A stretch of 64,000 nt of DNA from Cyathus striatus (lineage: Eukaryota; Basidiomycota; Agaricomycetes; Agaricales; Nidulariaceae): contig JAOVFP010000004.1 in the NCBI GenBank assembly GCA_025738555.1, forward strand, positions 3,782,001 to 3,846,000. The letters run 5' to 3'. The notes beneath the pieces were generated by a model that was not told where the DNA came from, made no database searches, and was given only the letters and a program-made list of their open reading frames with translations. A program made the translations under genes and the position numbers. This document shows, piece after piece, positions 44,692-57,923 of this stretch (positions within the stretch are counted from its first letter, which is position 1; each line of letters opens with the position of its first letter).

Positions 44692-47292
44692 AAGGCACAA
44701 ATTTTATGGATACCATTTATCTGGATTGAGCTATTGATTTCTCGTGGAATTGTCTTGTGTCGCTTCCGAATCTAGTCGGTTACCATATGCCCATTTCCCC
44801 CTACTTAACGCTGTAAAGATTCTTCCATATTTGTACGACAAATGTTGCTGTTTATACACGTATTTCGCTGATGAAACATTATGTTTGGTTGCACTGAGAG
44901 CGTCCTTATCGCGAAATTCGACAGTAATTTCAAACATGAGTCTTTTATGTACAGTAGCCTCGGCCTTCGTAGTTTTCTTGCGTCGGAGCCAAATCAGCAC
45001 GAAAAAAACTCTGCACTTTAATTCACCACAAACCATTCTTCGGTGCGAAAGCACTGTTAATTTTATATATCTCATTGATAACGCAAGTAGAAGCACCAAT
45101 GTTATCAGATAAGGTATACCACAGCGGTGGTACCAACCAGATCAACTTTCGAGGAAAGATCTATTTTGGGCATGGAGTCGCTGTGGGACTTGATATCTAA
45201 TCTTGCAACAGAATGGCGCCCTTGCGCAAAGTGACTCTTCGCTCCGAAACAAACGCTAATGATAATAAGTGCGACTCCCACTATGTGCGCCCGCCCACGC
45301 GTGTGGGGGTGTTATCTTCCAACCACCATTGGCTAGTTAGTCCGCCAATCGAAGAAGCTGTTAACCATGGACACGAGAAAGAAGAGAGAGACGGTAAGCG
45401 AGTGTTCAAGCATATGCCGTCGAACCACGGATGTTCCACAAACCCCGCTTTATACTTGACTCGCAACATGCACATGCGCATATGTTCTTACCGTCTTTGG
45501 CTCGGAGAGAATACAATGTTGAACGTTAGCATTAATGCCTCTGAAAAGCAACTGCCGTGTGATTTCCCAGTTTAGTTGCGGTCGGCTTTCTGTCAATGAT
45601 GGTCATCTTTCTGCTGTGAAAGTCAGAGGTGAATGATGTGCAAATTTAGAAAGGTACACCTGAGCGATAGACGATTCAGGTGCATTCTGTCCTTGGTATC
45701 CATCTTGGTTCTAAAAAGCTAAACTGAACGATAAAAAAACAAGTTCTTCATAAAATGCGTGGCAGCGGCCGTATGGGGATTTCCCGTTGCTCACAAATTG
45801 GTTAAGAAAATAAGGCGGACGGAAAGTGTCAATAGTAGACAGAGTATGTAGTGCATATGATTGTTGAGCGAGATAGAACCACCTATGAGCAAATGCAGTC
45901 ACGAATGGATTAGGAAAGCTCCGCGGCACTGTTGCGTGCTGCCTCCCTGATGGACGAACGAGGCGCTGCCAAAGAATGTCAGACCAATAAGTATGGATTA
46001 CCGCCATAGGGGAATTGAACTGATGCGGCCAGCCGGCGGGCTTCTCGATGACTGTAGTATGCCGTGCATATGGATACAAGTGTTCATGATAATGACGCAA
46101 GTTGGGTGGTTCAGAGACGATCACCCTGGAGGGAAATGATAATCAGAGATGGATAATTGTATGGAGAATTCGACGTCGCACTTGTGGGTGGGGTGGAATA
46201 AGGCGCAGCATGGATATATTGTAGTGTATAGGTAGAATTAATGGGCTTGAGAATTCACATGGCTGAGAAAAGTGGGATGACAGCGTCTTGGAAGAAAAGT
46301 ATGGGCATGAGAGGCTAGAACACGGCATAAAAATAGGATATATACGCAATGGCGAAGAGGCTAATAAGCATATGGGCGCGAAGACGAAAGATAGAAAAAT
46401 AGACTTGACGAAGCGGTTTTATGATCCTAGCAAATAGTGTTGCAGACCAAGAGTGACTAATGAGAGGATGGTACATAGACGGACCGTGCTTCCGGCAGAG
46501 ATTATGAGTGGTGTGTATAATAGATAGTGAAGCTGGGACAGTCGAACAGTCGAGCAGTCAAACAATGGAGCAGCCAGTTGAGATGCGAGAGAGTGATCCG
46601 GTTGGGCGTAGATACTATTGAGCAGGATTGGACAGAGAGGGAGCATCAGCGTGCAAAAGAAGCCCTCGATCCGAATCGGCAGAGATGGAGAGTATCACGT
46701 CCCTTCAGCATGGTTCGTGGTTCGTAGGCACAAGGAGGGCTGTTGACTTTTGTGGTTGGATGATTATCAGAGATTGAGACAAAGGAGATAGAGCGATAGC
46801 AGAGTGGGCCAGGACGAGGATGAGAGAAGAATCCGAAAAGAGGGGGAGAGGAATGAAGCCATGGTAGTGGGGCCATGGGGTGGAATGAGAAAATACCAGG
46901 ACCGAGGATCTGGTGTGTATTGTGCCAAGGATAAGATTGAGTAAATGAAGTGAAGAGAGAGAGGATTGGGATTGGTGGCAGAGGGAGACTGAGAGGCGAC
47001 GGCTAGACGAGTAAACTTTCGAGGACTGGTCAAGCTCAAGAGTGGTCTTGGCGGGGAGGGGATGCCGATTGGATGCCGGGAGTTGTTCGCACGTTAGGAT
47101 TGTTGTCTTCCGTGTCTTCAAGTTGTCTCCGCGCGCAGGTCGCAGCATCTCTCACCATACCCAGTTCCATTTCAGGACTCACCGCATTGCTCGCTTTCTC
47201 TTGGGTTTCTCATCTCTTTCCTCCGTTCTTGGTATGTTCTACTTGTATCTTATAAATATCCCTTCTCCTATCCTCTTCCAATCTAATCCAAC
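44692..47292. other. gene-poor 2.6 kb between Argonaute and EOS1
   Basis: Open frames here (e.g. 45213-45575 plus, 45711-46124 minus, 46705-47148 minus) have no recognisable motif, and the minus ones near 47 kb are Ser/Leu-rich, as expected from the GA-rich strand upstream of EOS1. A TATAAATA at 47251-47258 lies 42 bp upstream of the EOS1 start. I see no RNA gene. Confidence 0.55.
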
Positions 47293-49109
47293 ATGCCGAC
47301 AGAACTCAAACCTCGCACTCGCGCCTCTACCTACTGTGCTAGTTCCACTGCACTCAGAACGCCCTCCCAAATAACAAGGCGCGACTCTTTCAACACATAT
47401 ACGCCCCGCATCCCAGACCCTTATTACGCCTCCAAAGTCCTTCCCAACGATTCGCTACCCTGCACAACATTGTCGCCCATCACCCGCACGCCCTCTTCTC
47501 TTTCGCAAAAGACGCGTTTAGGGACCGTCGACTGCAGCACAGACGACGACCTCACCCCGCCGTCGCCTCTCAAGCGAAGGCCATCACTTTCATCAACTAG
47601 CCGAAAGCGATCCTCAACTGTTGGCACCTTCGCTTACCCCTCAAAAGGTCTCTTCACTCCAGCAGAAACTCCATCCATCGTGCCCTCTCGCTGCACCACC
47701 TCTCCTAAATTCTTTCTACCGAAAAACTCCCCTTCCTTCCTGCAACTCCACACTTCAGACCTGGCTTCCTCTCCGCCTCCCTACTCGGTGCTTCCGCCGC
47801 CCATTCCACCGTCCCTCCCGCTGCGTCGCACCCCTGTCGTCTCTCCCATGCCATCCGACACCGAGGACGACGATAAGGACGAAGACGGCATTTACACGTC
47901 CCCTCCGCAGCATCGTTCCAGTAGCAGCAGTCTCCGCCAGCGTATTTTTGGCTCCCACTCGCCGCATCTGCGCGACCTTCCCAAACCGATATGCACCACT
48001 CCTGGCCGCCTCTGTGCCGGCGAGACCGAAACTGAAACTGACGAACCTGTGAGTACCCCATCATCTTGACTCAATTCCCCTTCTTTTCCTTTTCTCATCT
48101 GGGCATCTTCTATCGCGCTCACGAGCTTGTTTTCCCTTCCCGGAAAATACGGCCTTCCCAACGACCCACATCCAAGGCCTTTCTTTTTCTCTCTGTCACC
48201 AGCGCATTTCCATACGATATTTCCTTACCTTTACACACGCTGTCAATTCTTCATCCAGACATTTTTCAGAGGGCAATGTTCTAGTTCTAGTCATATCACA
48301 GCTTCCTATTTTTAGACCTTTCAAAGCTAACAACCTTTCGCTTACAGTCGCGACATCTGCCCACTGCACGCATCGTGTCTCCGTCCAATCTCTGTTCCTC
48401 CCCCGACATCCCATTGATCCAAGAAAAGCTCATCCCCATCCTTTTCGAATTCAGCCGCTTTCTTTCCATTGTCCCCGCGGTGGTAGGAACCCTCTACAAT
48501 CTCTACCACATCTTCCAACCCCCCACGTCCTCCCTTAATGGCCGTGCACCACCTGAACGCGTGGATTACTTTATCTCACTCTTATGGGTTTGTCTCTTCT
48601 CTTCCTTCATATTACCATAGTGGGTTTAAAACTCTCTATAGTCCATCTTGACAGGGTACCAATGCCTCTTCCTTGCAACTGGCCTTCTAGCCCGCTGGCG
48701 GGTGTACTACCCTCCCTTATCCACCCTCGTCCGTCTCCTCGCCCTTCAAGGCATCTGCTGGCCAGCCACCCAGCTCACCCTCACCCTCTTTGAACACGAA
48801 AAACGGCCAGTGATGGTATGGGCTGCCATTGGCACCACCACATCCATAAGTAGGAGCGTGCAGCTATGGGTTACGAGTAACCTCTGGTGGGACAAGCGCG
48901 AGCTTGCGACGGATGCCTCCCCAGCACCGGAAGGTGCAAAACCCAAGCGACGCGCTTACTGGCGCCGACTTGGCGGCGGAGGAAAGTGGGGCGGTAGAAG
49001 ATGGGACTGGAAGGAAGTAGGCATCAAATGCGCGTTGCCAGTTGGCATTCTGTATTTCATCATGGCGTGGGCTGAGCAGTTACGACGCGAGTTCGCTATT
49101 GGGTGTTAG
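47293..49109 (+). CDS. EOS1: EOS1-like ER membrane protein linked to N-glycosylation
   Basis: Multi-pass ER protein; yeast Eos1 affects N-glycosylation and oxidative-stress tolerance. The long N-terminus (about 250 residues from ATG 47293) is Ser/Pro/Thr-rich and disordered, with basic-Ser clusters and an acidic DTEDDDKDEDG patch. After a 300-nt intron, longer than usual here, the conserved core starts: RFLSIVPAVVGTLYNLYHIF, then (after a second intron) TGYQCLFLATGLLARWRVYY, STLVRLLALQGICWPATQL, and AIGTTTSISRSVQLWVTSNL. A basic loop (KPKRRAYWRRLGGGGKWGG) precedes the last helix VGIKCALPVGILYFIMAWAE. The stop is TAG at 49107-49109. The conserved block around the WRVYYPP sequence makes the family call confident. 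Confidence 0.88.
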
Positions 49110-49382
49110 AATTTTCGGATACTTATGATCATCAAGTTAATGTATTATTAGGGTTTCAGCTTTATTTACATAGAGTACGGAATTGCTGGCTTGGGCAGCC
49201 AAGCAGCTTTATTATGCATAGATTTTGGATTTCGGCACATACTTGGTTTAATCGGAAAAGTGGGGTGTGTATTGCATCGACATTGGCGAATAATTAGGGG
49301 AATGGAAGCGCGAACATCCATGACTACTATAGTATGCAAACGAATTTTAAATAGGCTCTTAAAAGTTTGTCTACTTTCTTCC

Positions 49383-51733
49383 TCATCTAGCACCAGTAGC
49401 AATCATTTCCTGCATCGGCTCGACATCAGGATAGTTCTTTGCGAATTCCCGTCGTGCCTCAGTGGCCTACACATTCTCTTAATACCCTTTCAACACATGA
49501 ATAAAGTAATGCTCACGTATTTACAAGTCAATGCGTTGTTCAACTCAGGCTCACTCCTCGCCATCTCGATGTGCTTTTCGAACATCTTCACTGCCTCATC
49601 AGTCTTCCTCTGCTGCAGGTACAGCTGAGCCACAGTGGCAACAGCAGCTTCACAGTCGGGATCGATGCGCAATGCCTCGTGACAGCACCTCTCGGCACCG
49701 CCCAAATCTTGCTTCCACTGGAATAGAGCAAGGGCCTTATTTACCAATGGTAGAACATTGGGTTTAGGCCTGCAAAATATCGATATAATGACAGCGCAAA
49801 GAAAAGACGTAAAACGTACTTGGACTTTTCCAACTCGAACGCCTTCTCAAACTTCTCGACAGCCTCAGAAAAGAGGCCCTGGTCAAGGAGAAGTTCGCCA
49901 CTGCAAATACATTAGCATCTCTCTATTTCATACGCAACGAAACAAACATACTAATAGTTATGAGGCTCGCTCCTTTCGGGGAATGCCTTTAACACCTTCC
50001 TGAATGTAGCAGTACTCTTTCCGGTATCACCTTTCCGGTACAGCGCAACAGCAAGCTGAATGAAACTAAATACAAACTGATCATCCAGCTCTATCGACTT
50101 GTTATAGTTTACTGCCGCCTCCTCGAAGTCGTTCATAATGTACAACACTATGATCTCAGTTAAAAATCGCTCTTCAAATCGCAAAACGGGAACGCACCTT
50201 GTCCACGGTGATAATAAATATCGGGATCGTTAGGATTGTGCTTAATCGCATCCTCGAAGCACTGGAATGCTTTATCGGCTTCACCCTGCTCCATGAGCAC
50301 ACTGGCAATCTTCACCAAACTTTGGGTGAACGAGGGAACCAGTCTAACCGACTCATCAAGATCGGCTTTAGCACCTGTTACATCGCCCATGAGGAATCTT
50401 TTGCGCAGAATAATTAGTCATGACGTTAGAAAGAAAGAAGGATGCGCACTTGAATGTTCCACGAAGATTGAGGGCTTCAGCTTTCCCTGCGTCCGTTGAG
50501 ATACCTTGCTCAATAGCTTCGTTGAGGAGAGTAACAGCATGTATGTAGTCGGCAGCATCGAGTGCGCCAAGTGCAAGGGAAAGAGTGTTGTCGCCGGTAG
50601 AAGGGTCTTCAGGAAGAGCGGGGTGAGCACCTGTTAAAATGTAAACTTATCGGCATTTGCAAACTAGAAGCAAGTGCATACGGGGACGGAAAGCAGCAAA
50701 GTAGGCTGCAGTGAATGAATGTGAGGGCAATTTTGGTTCACGACTCTATCAAACATTTCAGTATACATGAAGATGGTGTAAAGTAAAATGCTAACAGCGA
50801 GTATCTCTGCAGTTTCGTTCTTCGCCAAGTCCGAGAGAACTCGCTCCATAGCTTGAGCGGTGCTGATAGTTTGGAAGTTGTCGAGAATAGCAGCTGCGGA
50901 GTAGTCTATTCTAAAAGTCAGACATTGTATTGAATAGCTGTTAAACGCCGCATACCGCGAAGAGCTTCTACGCGTCTCCCGAGCTTCTCAAGAGCAATAG
51001 CACGGCGGTTGAGTGCCTTGACGTATTTTGGATCCAACTTGAGTGCCTCGTCACAGTCAGCAATAACGAGCTCGTTTTTGGGAGGCGACATGTTCACATA
51101 GCCTATGAAGAGTCTCGATTAGAAATAATAACGGAAGTTTAAAAAGAATTTCTGACAGGCAGCACGGTTGCTGTAGAATACGGGTTGAGGTACGGGTGAA
51201 ACTCGAATGGCACGAGTATAAAGTTCAGCAGCTTCACCAAAGTGACGAGCGGAGTATGCTTCATTGCCCCGTTTCTTGTACTCTGCAGCAAGGTTTGACT
51301 TTTCCTAAAGCAGCCGCAAAATCGTAAAAGTTGTGAAAATGAACACGCTTGCAGACACGAACCTCCGCCGACTTTGTAGCAAGCTCCGCGTCGGTGTAAA
51401 CAGATTCTACCATTAAAGCATTATAGTCACAATACGAAGCCATTGAACTAGAGACGCACCAAGATGCTCAACCTCCTCCTGAAGCGTGGCCTTCCTCTCT
51501 TCTATTATAGGACCATCGGCATCCTTCGCAGCCTTCTTCTTCTTTGACTTCTTCTTGCTCTTTGGGGCCTTTTCAACGTCGGCAGGACGGGGGCGAGCCG
51601 ACGTTGAAGCATAGTATGCAACACCGCCAGCAGCGATAACTGCGGCAGTGGTACCAATGAGGACGGCACGTTTATGGTGAGCAACCCAGTCTTGCACGCG
51701 CTCAATAACGGAGGGAGCGGTTTCTGAAGACAT
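49383..51733 (-). CDS. TOM70: TOM70, mitochondrial import receptor
   Basis: Outer-membrane receptor that takes precursor proteins with internal signals from Hsp70/Hsp90. ATG at 51733. Residues about 22-41 form the membrane anchor ([20 protein letters not shown]), followed by a Lys-rich linker ([14 protein letters not shown]). The N-terminal TPR clamp reads [32 protein letters not shown] and [18 protein letters not shown]. Further TPRs follow, such as [40 protein letters not shown] and [20 protein letters not shown]. The last exon codes for [20 protein letters not shown] and ends GAR with TGA (complement of 49383-49385). About ten exons. The overall order and spacing match the family. Confidence 0.95.
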
Positions 51734-51917
51734 TGGAACGAAGGGCGAGAAGGAGTTGAATAGTGCTGAGGGGATGATGAGAATGAATGAACCCGGCTTG
51801 GAGCGCGTCACTCACCCGACCTAGATTCAAGCTGAACCATCCAAATTTTATTCAGCGTGAGAATATTGCATAATGCCGCTCCCGGCATTTATTTAAGCCT
51901 TACATAATGATATCTAC

Positions 51918-53710
51918 CTATGTATGATCATCCTGGTACCCTCTTGCTATTCCACTCCGTCCCTGCTCTAACACGCTTGGTGCATCCTCCCCAGCGCGCA
52001 CCTCCAATCCCTGGTACGTTCTCTGCCTCAAGAACACGCCAGCAGCACTATCCTCCAATCTGGCCACCGCCGACTCTTGATTTCTCAGCACAACCGCGTC
52101 GTCAGAGCCTGCTTTTGCCTCCGATGTTTTCCCTACTCACGTAAGTAATGCAACGGAAGAGAGAAAGGACGGGAGACACACCTGCACCGCCGTATCGCTT
52201 CGCATGTCGATACGTACCCGTAATAAGTGAAAATATAGGTTGATCCGGGTCTTCCTCTTCCCTCTCTTCGCCATCCTCCTCCCGACTCTCGGCAATAACC
52301 TTTCCAAAGTCAAGCACATACCTCCCGGTCCAACTCTGTTCCGTCTGCAACGCAATATCCAGCTCAAAGGGCGTTACGATAGGCCTCAAAAACTCCTTCG
52401 CCTCGACCACACTATTCTCGGGACACGCAACGAGCACAAAACATTCGATCTCTAAAAAGTTGGCGAGTTTTGCAGGGTTGAGCTTTCCGACGCTGATTGT
52501 GTAACTCTTTTTGCGGTGTTTGGTGAGAAGGGTGCGGAGGTGTTTTATGAGCGGGAGGTAGGATGCCACGCCTAAAGTGCCGACTAGGATACCCACGACG
52601 TCGGCGTCTTTGGCTTTCTGCACCAAGGCGTACCGGCGCATGAGGAATTTGTTGGTGAGTCCGGATTCGAGCCTGGCGGCGCGTGTGGAGGGGTTGTAAG
52701 ATATCACCTAGGAGGATTAGTTTGCATTTGGTAAAGGGAGGAAGGGCATACATCGCATGAAGCGTTGGTCATTAATAGGTTGGTTAACGACAGACTTTCA
52801 GGGCCGACGTAGAAGATCGTTGTGTAGTCCAGCTGAACGTCCTCTCGCTTGGTCTCCGATGGCTCCTGTTCGGTCTCCTTCTCTTCAGCATCGAGCGTGG
52901 TCACGGGAGCAGATGTGGTCTGTATGGCGTGGTATAGCATTGGAATTTGACGAGGTGCGAGGGCAGATTCAAGCCTTTGGCGTATGCTTTCTACAAGGTG
53001 TGAGAGAAATGCATGAAGCAAGGAAGAGAGTGTATACCTGCGAGATGTGTGTAGACGACATCATGCTTCAGCAATACAGCGTTTTTATTTTCGGATTGGT
53101 GAGCATCGTAGAATGCGATGAGCTTTTGCACGCAATCATCTACATCGAGTGGCTTCTTTCCGAATATGTAGATGACGGGTAAGCGAGATGTTCTGTGATT
53201 GGGATGAGCAAACCACGGAGGAGGAAAGGGATAAAGGACGGACAAACTCATGCAGGCATGGCCATAGTGGACCATGGCATCGGCATCAACATGCTGTGCG
53301 GCGACCTCGTCTACGCAGCAACTAAAGCAAAAGTCAGACGATCTGAGGGGAAAGGGACGAAGAAGCGTGCCTGCCGTAGGAAGTATCTGCGAGGACGTAG
53401 AGATCCCTGCCTGGTCCGATTCTAGATTTGAGGCGGCGGAAGATGGGAACCGCGTCGTGGAGGAGCTGGTCTGGGAATTGCAGGGCTATCTGCAGTGTAT
53501 AAGTAGAGGCAGGGTAGGGGGAGGGAGGCCATTGATTACCCGGGTGTAGTCGCCCTTCAGTATCTCGTCGACGGTCCTGTTGATCTCGTAAAAGTCGTCG
53601 AACTGGTCGTGGGTGAGCTGGTCTGCGTCTGTGTCGAGCTGGACGTCGAGTGAGCGTGTGATTGCATCCTCGCCCGAGGCAGCGAAGGAGGTGGTCTGGT
53701 CATTTGGCAT
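51918..53710 (-). CDS. DPH2: DPH2, diphthamide synthesis subunit (Dph1-Dph2 partner)
   Basis: Iron-sulfur protein that with Dph1 transfers the 3-amino-3-carboxypropyl group to the histidine of eEF2, the first step of diphthamide. ATG at 53710. Exon 1 ends at DEILKGDYTR and is joined to IALQFPDQLLHDAVPIFRRL. Conserved cysteines lie in DTSYGSCCVDEVAAQHVDAD, in MVHYGHACMS and in VLVACPENSVVEAKEFLRPI. LTNKFLMRRYALVQKAKDAD and VVGILVGTLGVASY are further family blocks. The last exon reads SAAGVFLRQRTYQGLEVRAG and ends DDHT with TAG (complement of 51918-51920). One intron (53322-53370) has a GC donor; it is required to keep YGSCC. Divergent from YPP1, 176 bp between starts. Confidence 0.92.
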
Positions 53711-53886
53711 GGTTGTTGAGATTAAAGATAAATTTAAATCTATTTATATTTCCAAATTGGGAATGAGTCGGTTGGGCCTGAACGTCACTGAGAGTGAGCC
53801 TGTTGTCGTGAGTCGTTGTCTTGTGCGGTTCTGACCCGTCCCCAGTGTCCCTCCTCGACCCGCTCTGCATCCCCTGCGTCCCCCAC
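53711..53886. promoter_or_regulatory. bidirectional promoter between DPH2 and YPP1
   Basis: 176 bp between divergent start codons. The left half is AT-rich (53,715-53,750) and the right half C/T-rich; no further element is clear. Confidence 0.5.
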
Positions 53887-56800
53887 ATGTCCAAGGAAAA
53901 GCACTACTGGGCTCAGCTTCGCGCTGCTCTCTCCGCTGGCGCCTGGTTCTCCCCTTCCCCGCCCGCGCCCCCAACGGACAGCTCCTCTCCTGGTCAGAGC
54001 TCCTCAGAAAGTTCAACAAGCACTGCCATGGCTTCAAGCACATCTCTGAAGTCGCATCCCACACCCAGGCCCTCGCCATCCTGCTTGCGGCCAATTTCGA
54101 CGACGAGGACCAAGACCGCACCGGAAATTTGCCAGCGCTGCCGCTCCACCTCGACAGTGAATGCGTCCTACCTCCAGAACGATTCGATGAAGCCACTGCA
54201 AGCTACACCGCCCTCAAGGAGCTCGAAGCACCCAACAGTGATGTGTGTCTATCTTCTTTCGCTGTGTAATCCATCTTATTTCTCCAGTCCATACACTTTG
54301 CTCGAGCATATTACGCCTATGCACTCGACAGCCCCCAAGAATGTCTCAACCACCTCGCCAATGTCCCTGAGCTTCACCAATTCCAGAACCACGTCCCTGC
54401 CTTCTCTGCCGCTGGCTCCACCACCCTCCTCGTGGTTCCCGGCGTAGCCAGTGCGCAGGTATCCATGTCAAGCACCAGTGTGTCAGGCAGCTTCGCATCC
54501 CTCCTCGACTCTCCCCTTACAGAAATTAGAGATGGTCGCGCCTGGGCTATCACTGAGACCTTTAGAAGCTTATGTCTCCGCGGTGCGTCCTCATAATATC
54601 TATACTATTCCACGCTAATCACCGCTACAGGCATGTCACACGAACGTCTCTCGCCTTCCACCTCCGCAGCACTAGACTCCTACCGCGCAGCAATGCCCCT
54701 CTTTTCCGTCCTTACCACAGACTTCACCACCCCACCTGCCCAGACCAACACCACCTTCACCCAACTCCGCGAACTCTGGCGCTGGGTAGAACGCCTCCTC
54801 TGGCGCGCCATCGTCCTCTCCTCCCGCGCGTCTGACATCGCCTCTCCGGAAGCAGACATATGGTCATGGCTGAACCACTACAAAACATGCAGCACTTCCT
54901 GGCCCGCCTCCTTCCGCACCGCGCATAGATCCACCATATCCACCCTCTACCTTCGCGCTCTCATATTGCAAAATGGTGTACTCTACCCATCCCCCGTTAC
55001 CTATCTTTCCTCCGAGTCCGAGTCCACCAAATCAAAATCAACACAGAGCTCAAAGCAGAAAGACAGAGAAGCCCAACCAGAGTGGTTGCACTCTGCACGA
55101 CAGGTCGTACAAGACTACCGCGCCATTCTATCATCATGCACCGTCTTCCCTTCTGCGGGGGAGCAAAACACCCAGGTGGAAGAGTTTGTCGATCTCTGTG
55201 TTGCCGTCTGGGAAGCTGCGGGTTCAGTCGGTTCGCATGCCGGTTGGGTCATCGACGTACGTCCCGTCTTCTGCCTTTCCTTACCTGAAGCTCACACAAA
55301 GTAGATACTGTGGTGGTCCACTCGCCTAACCTTCAACTCTCCTCGTGTCCTTCGTCACCTCTCCAGACTGCTTTACCTCTCCGCCGATCCTCCCTCGCCA
55401 AAAAGTCCCTCCACGTCTACACCCAAGTCGTATCCAAAGCGTACCAAGCCGCAAAAGAAGGCATTGGGGAGGACGTCGACACCGACAAGAACTGGGTCGA
55501 AATGATGGTGTTCGGTGCGCGGATGTTGTGTCTTTTAGCGGAGAAGGAGGAGGGGTGGGAAGGGAGGCAGAATGTGAAAGAGGCGGGGAGGTTGATTGAG
55601 CTTGCAAAGGGGCGGTTGGAGGAGGATGGGAAGTTGAAGGGGGCATTGGAGCTGGCTCAGGGAGTCTATTTCTCTATTTTGGCTTTGACTGGTAACTTCA
55701 TTTCTTTCCTGAAGTAACGTACACTCACCGGAACATAGAACGAGACCCGTACACCCGCCCGACCCGCCTTGCCTCCTCCCACTTGCACCTCAAACGTGCC
55801 ATCGAACTCGACGCCACCCACGACGCACACTTCCATCTCGCTCTATCCTACTCACGGCCTGGAGACCAGCACGATCTGGACAAGGCTATCCAACATGCCG
55901 GGCTGGCCTGTGAAGGTGACCCTAAGGACGTACGATACTGGCATTTGTTGGGACTCTTGTTCAGCGCAAAGGAGAAATGGGAGGAAGCCAGGGAGGTATT
56001 TGAGATGGGTGCTGAGATAGATGAGGAGGAGGAAGAGGAGGAGGAGGAAGTGAATGGGGAAGTGAAGACGACGGATTATGCGACTGGTGAAACGGGGGTG
56101 AAAGGAACTACACTTAACGGAAATGCAATACCCAATGGCACTATCCCAGTGTATACTCTCCCTCCAGACGCAAACATTATCCCGCCCGCATCCGCTCTGC
56201 TCAAATCCATCCTGGACAAGTGCCCTCTATCCAAGGAGGACCGGTTCGAAGCAGCATTGCAGCTGCGCATGTCACAGGTAGCCCTGGCGGAGGTTATGGA
56301 GGGCCCTGAGGGTGCAGAAGAAAGGTGGGTGGAAGCGTTTGGATGGGTTGCGGAGAGGAAGAGGAGTAGTGGTGATGGTTAGTGCTCTTTTATTCTTACA
56401 AGCTCTTTTGTCTCACACCTTGATCAGCTCTCCCTCGCCCATCACTGGACCTCAACCCTGAGAAACCGCTCTGAGTTCTTTGAATGGCACTGCTGCCCCA
56501 CTCACTGACCAAACACCAACGCCCGCAACACCCATTCCCATTACTGTATCCCACGCTTCTGATCCTGAACCTTCTTCCCCGTCCCAGAATCTCTGATGAA
56601 TGAAAAGAAGAAGACGTTTGATGGTCTCCGTGTGAAGCGTTCACTGTCAATTGACCGCGGCGGTGGAAAGAAGAAAGTCGGGCAGATGTTGAAACACGGC
56701 GTTCATAAAGGTCACGCAGGTATCTCTGCCGTTTCGAGGAAAGTAAACGGGGTAGTGAAGAATGGGACCTTGAGGAGATCGAGTTCTACGCCTGGTGCGT

Positions 56801-57583
56801 TGTTCTCTTCTTATATTTAATTCACGGCTGACAGCGAAATGGAACCTATAATGACAGACTTCCAGGAAGCCCTGCGCAATGCGTCCTTCCAGGCATCTTC
56901 CATCCATTCCCGCCGGCGCGTGAGCTCTGTCATTCACTCGCAGGATCGTACGCCTACCGAGTCTCCGCCGCCACCACCCCTGCCTCCTATGCCCCCTGCG
57001 CAAGATGCAAAGCCCAACTCGCGTTCAGCAAAGGAGAACAGACTGCTGAGTGACCTGTGGCTCATGTCTAGTGCTACATTCCGCAGGCTTGGGAAGATTG
57101 AGCAGGCTAAAGGTGCTATTCAGGAGGCGGAGGTAAGGGATGAGAATAATCCTGCTGTGTGGGTCCAGGTTGGTCCTTTTTATTTCATTTTGCGATTAGA
57201 GTTTTATTAATATATAAACTTAGCTTGGGTTGTACTATGTTGCTCTTGGACAACGTCAGCATGCCATCGATGCCTTCCAGAAGGCACTGTTCATCGACAC
57301 GGACGATGTTCCCGCCACTGTACATCTCAGCCGCCTGTACCTGGAACCTAGCGGCAAGCAGGATGTCAATCTCGCCGATGTTGATTTGGCGGCTGGCTTA
57401 CTCGCCCATATTACCAAGTGGAAAGGGTGGGACGTGCCAGAGGCGTGGTACTTCCTCGCCAAAGCATATAGGTTGCAAAATCGGAAAGAGAAAGAGAGGG
57501 AGACACTTCGTTATGCATTGAGGCTGTCGGAACAACGTGGCGTGCGGGAGATATCCGCCGCCATAGGATGGTGTACAATTTGA
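53887..57583 (+). CDS. YPP1: YPP1/TTC7-like TPR protein of the PI4-kinase (Stt4) complex, with an apparent 1-nt frame break
   Basis: Scaffold that with Efr3 holds the PI4-kinase Stt4 at the plasma membrane. The start MSKEKHYWAQLRAALSAGAW (53887) is right for the family, but the frame must then change by one missing base in the C-rich stretch at about 53,950-53,972 to reach APNGQLLSWSELLRKFNKHC. I find no GT-AG intron that does this. Downstream exons are clean: IHFARAYYAYALDSPQECLN, LREIRDGRAWAITET-like region, RAIELDATHDAHFHLALSYS, and after a low-complexity linker VQLGLYYVALGQRQHAIDAF and PEAWYFLAKAYRLQ. The end is AAIGWCTI and TGA 57581-57583. At least four TPRs are visible near the C-terminus. 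The acidic DEEEEEEEEE loop and Ser-rich linker are typical inserts. Identification is good; a coding error is likely in the sequence. Confidence 0.85.
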
Positions 57584-57923
57584 TTCTCGACTTATTTAGA
57601 ACTTCACGATTCATATACTTACACACTCACTTACACGTACATTCCATACAGCATTACAAGGATTTTCAGCTAGTTATTTCATGTTTTCTGTCCCGCAATC
57701 ACCAAACATAGCCTTGGATATCACAATACCCAATATCTTAATCTATCCCTCACATATACAATTCATACTATATAAACAATTTCAATTTATAACTACATGA
57801 TATGATATGCATTTTCCTGGAAGACTGCTGGTATACGTAGACCATGGGTGTAGAGAGCAATGCGCAAAACATAAGGCATAAGTCATCGAAAGATATCATG
57901 TTACACCACGGTAAAGTTAGAAC
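57584..57923. other. intergenic between convergent genes
   Basis: 340 bp between the YPP1 stop and the stop of the next minus-strand gene; AT-rich 3' UTRs. Nothing else seen. Confidence 0.5.

Noticed and set aside
45213..45575. Plus open frame of 120 codons after Argonaute
   Set aside because: No recognisable motif, no splice partners, not supported beyond length.
45711..47148. Minus-strand open frames upstream of EOS1
   Set aside because: Ser/Leu/His-rich translation of a GA-rich strand with no domain; likely EOS1 upstream region.
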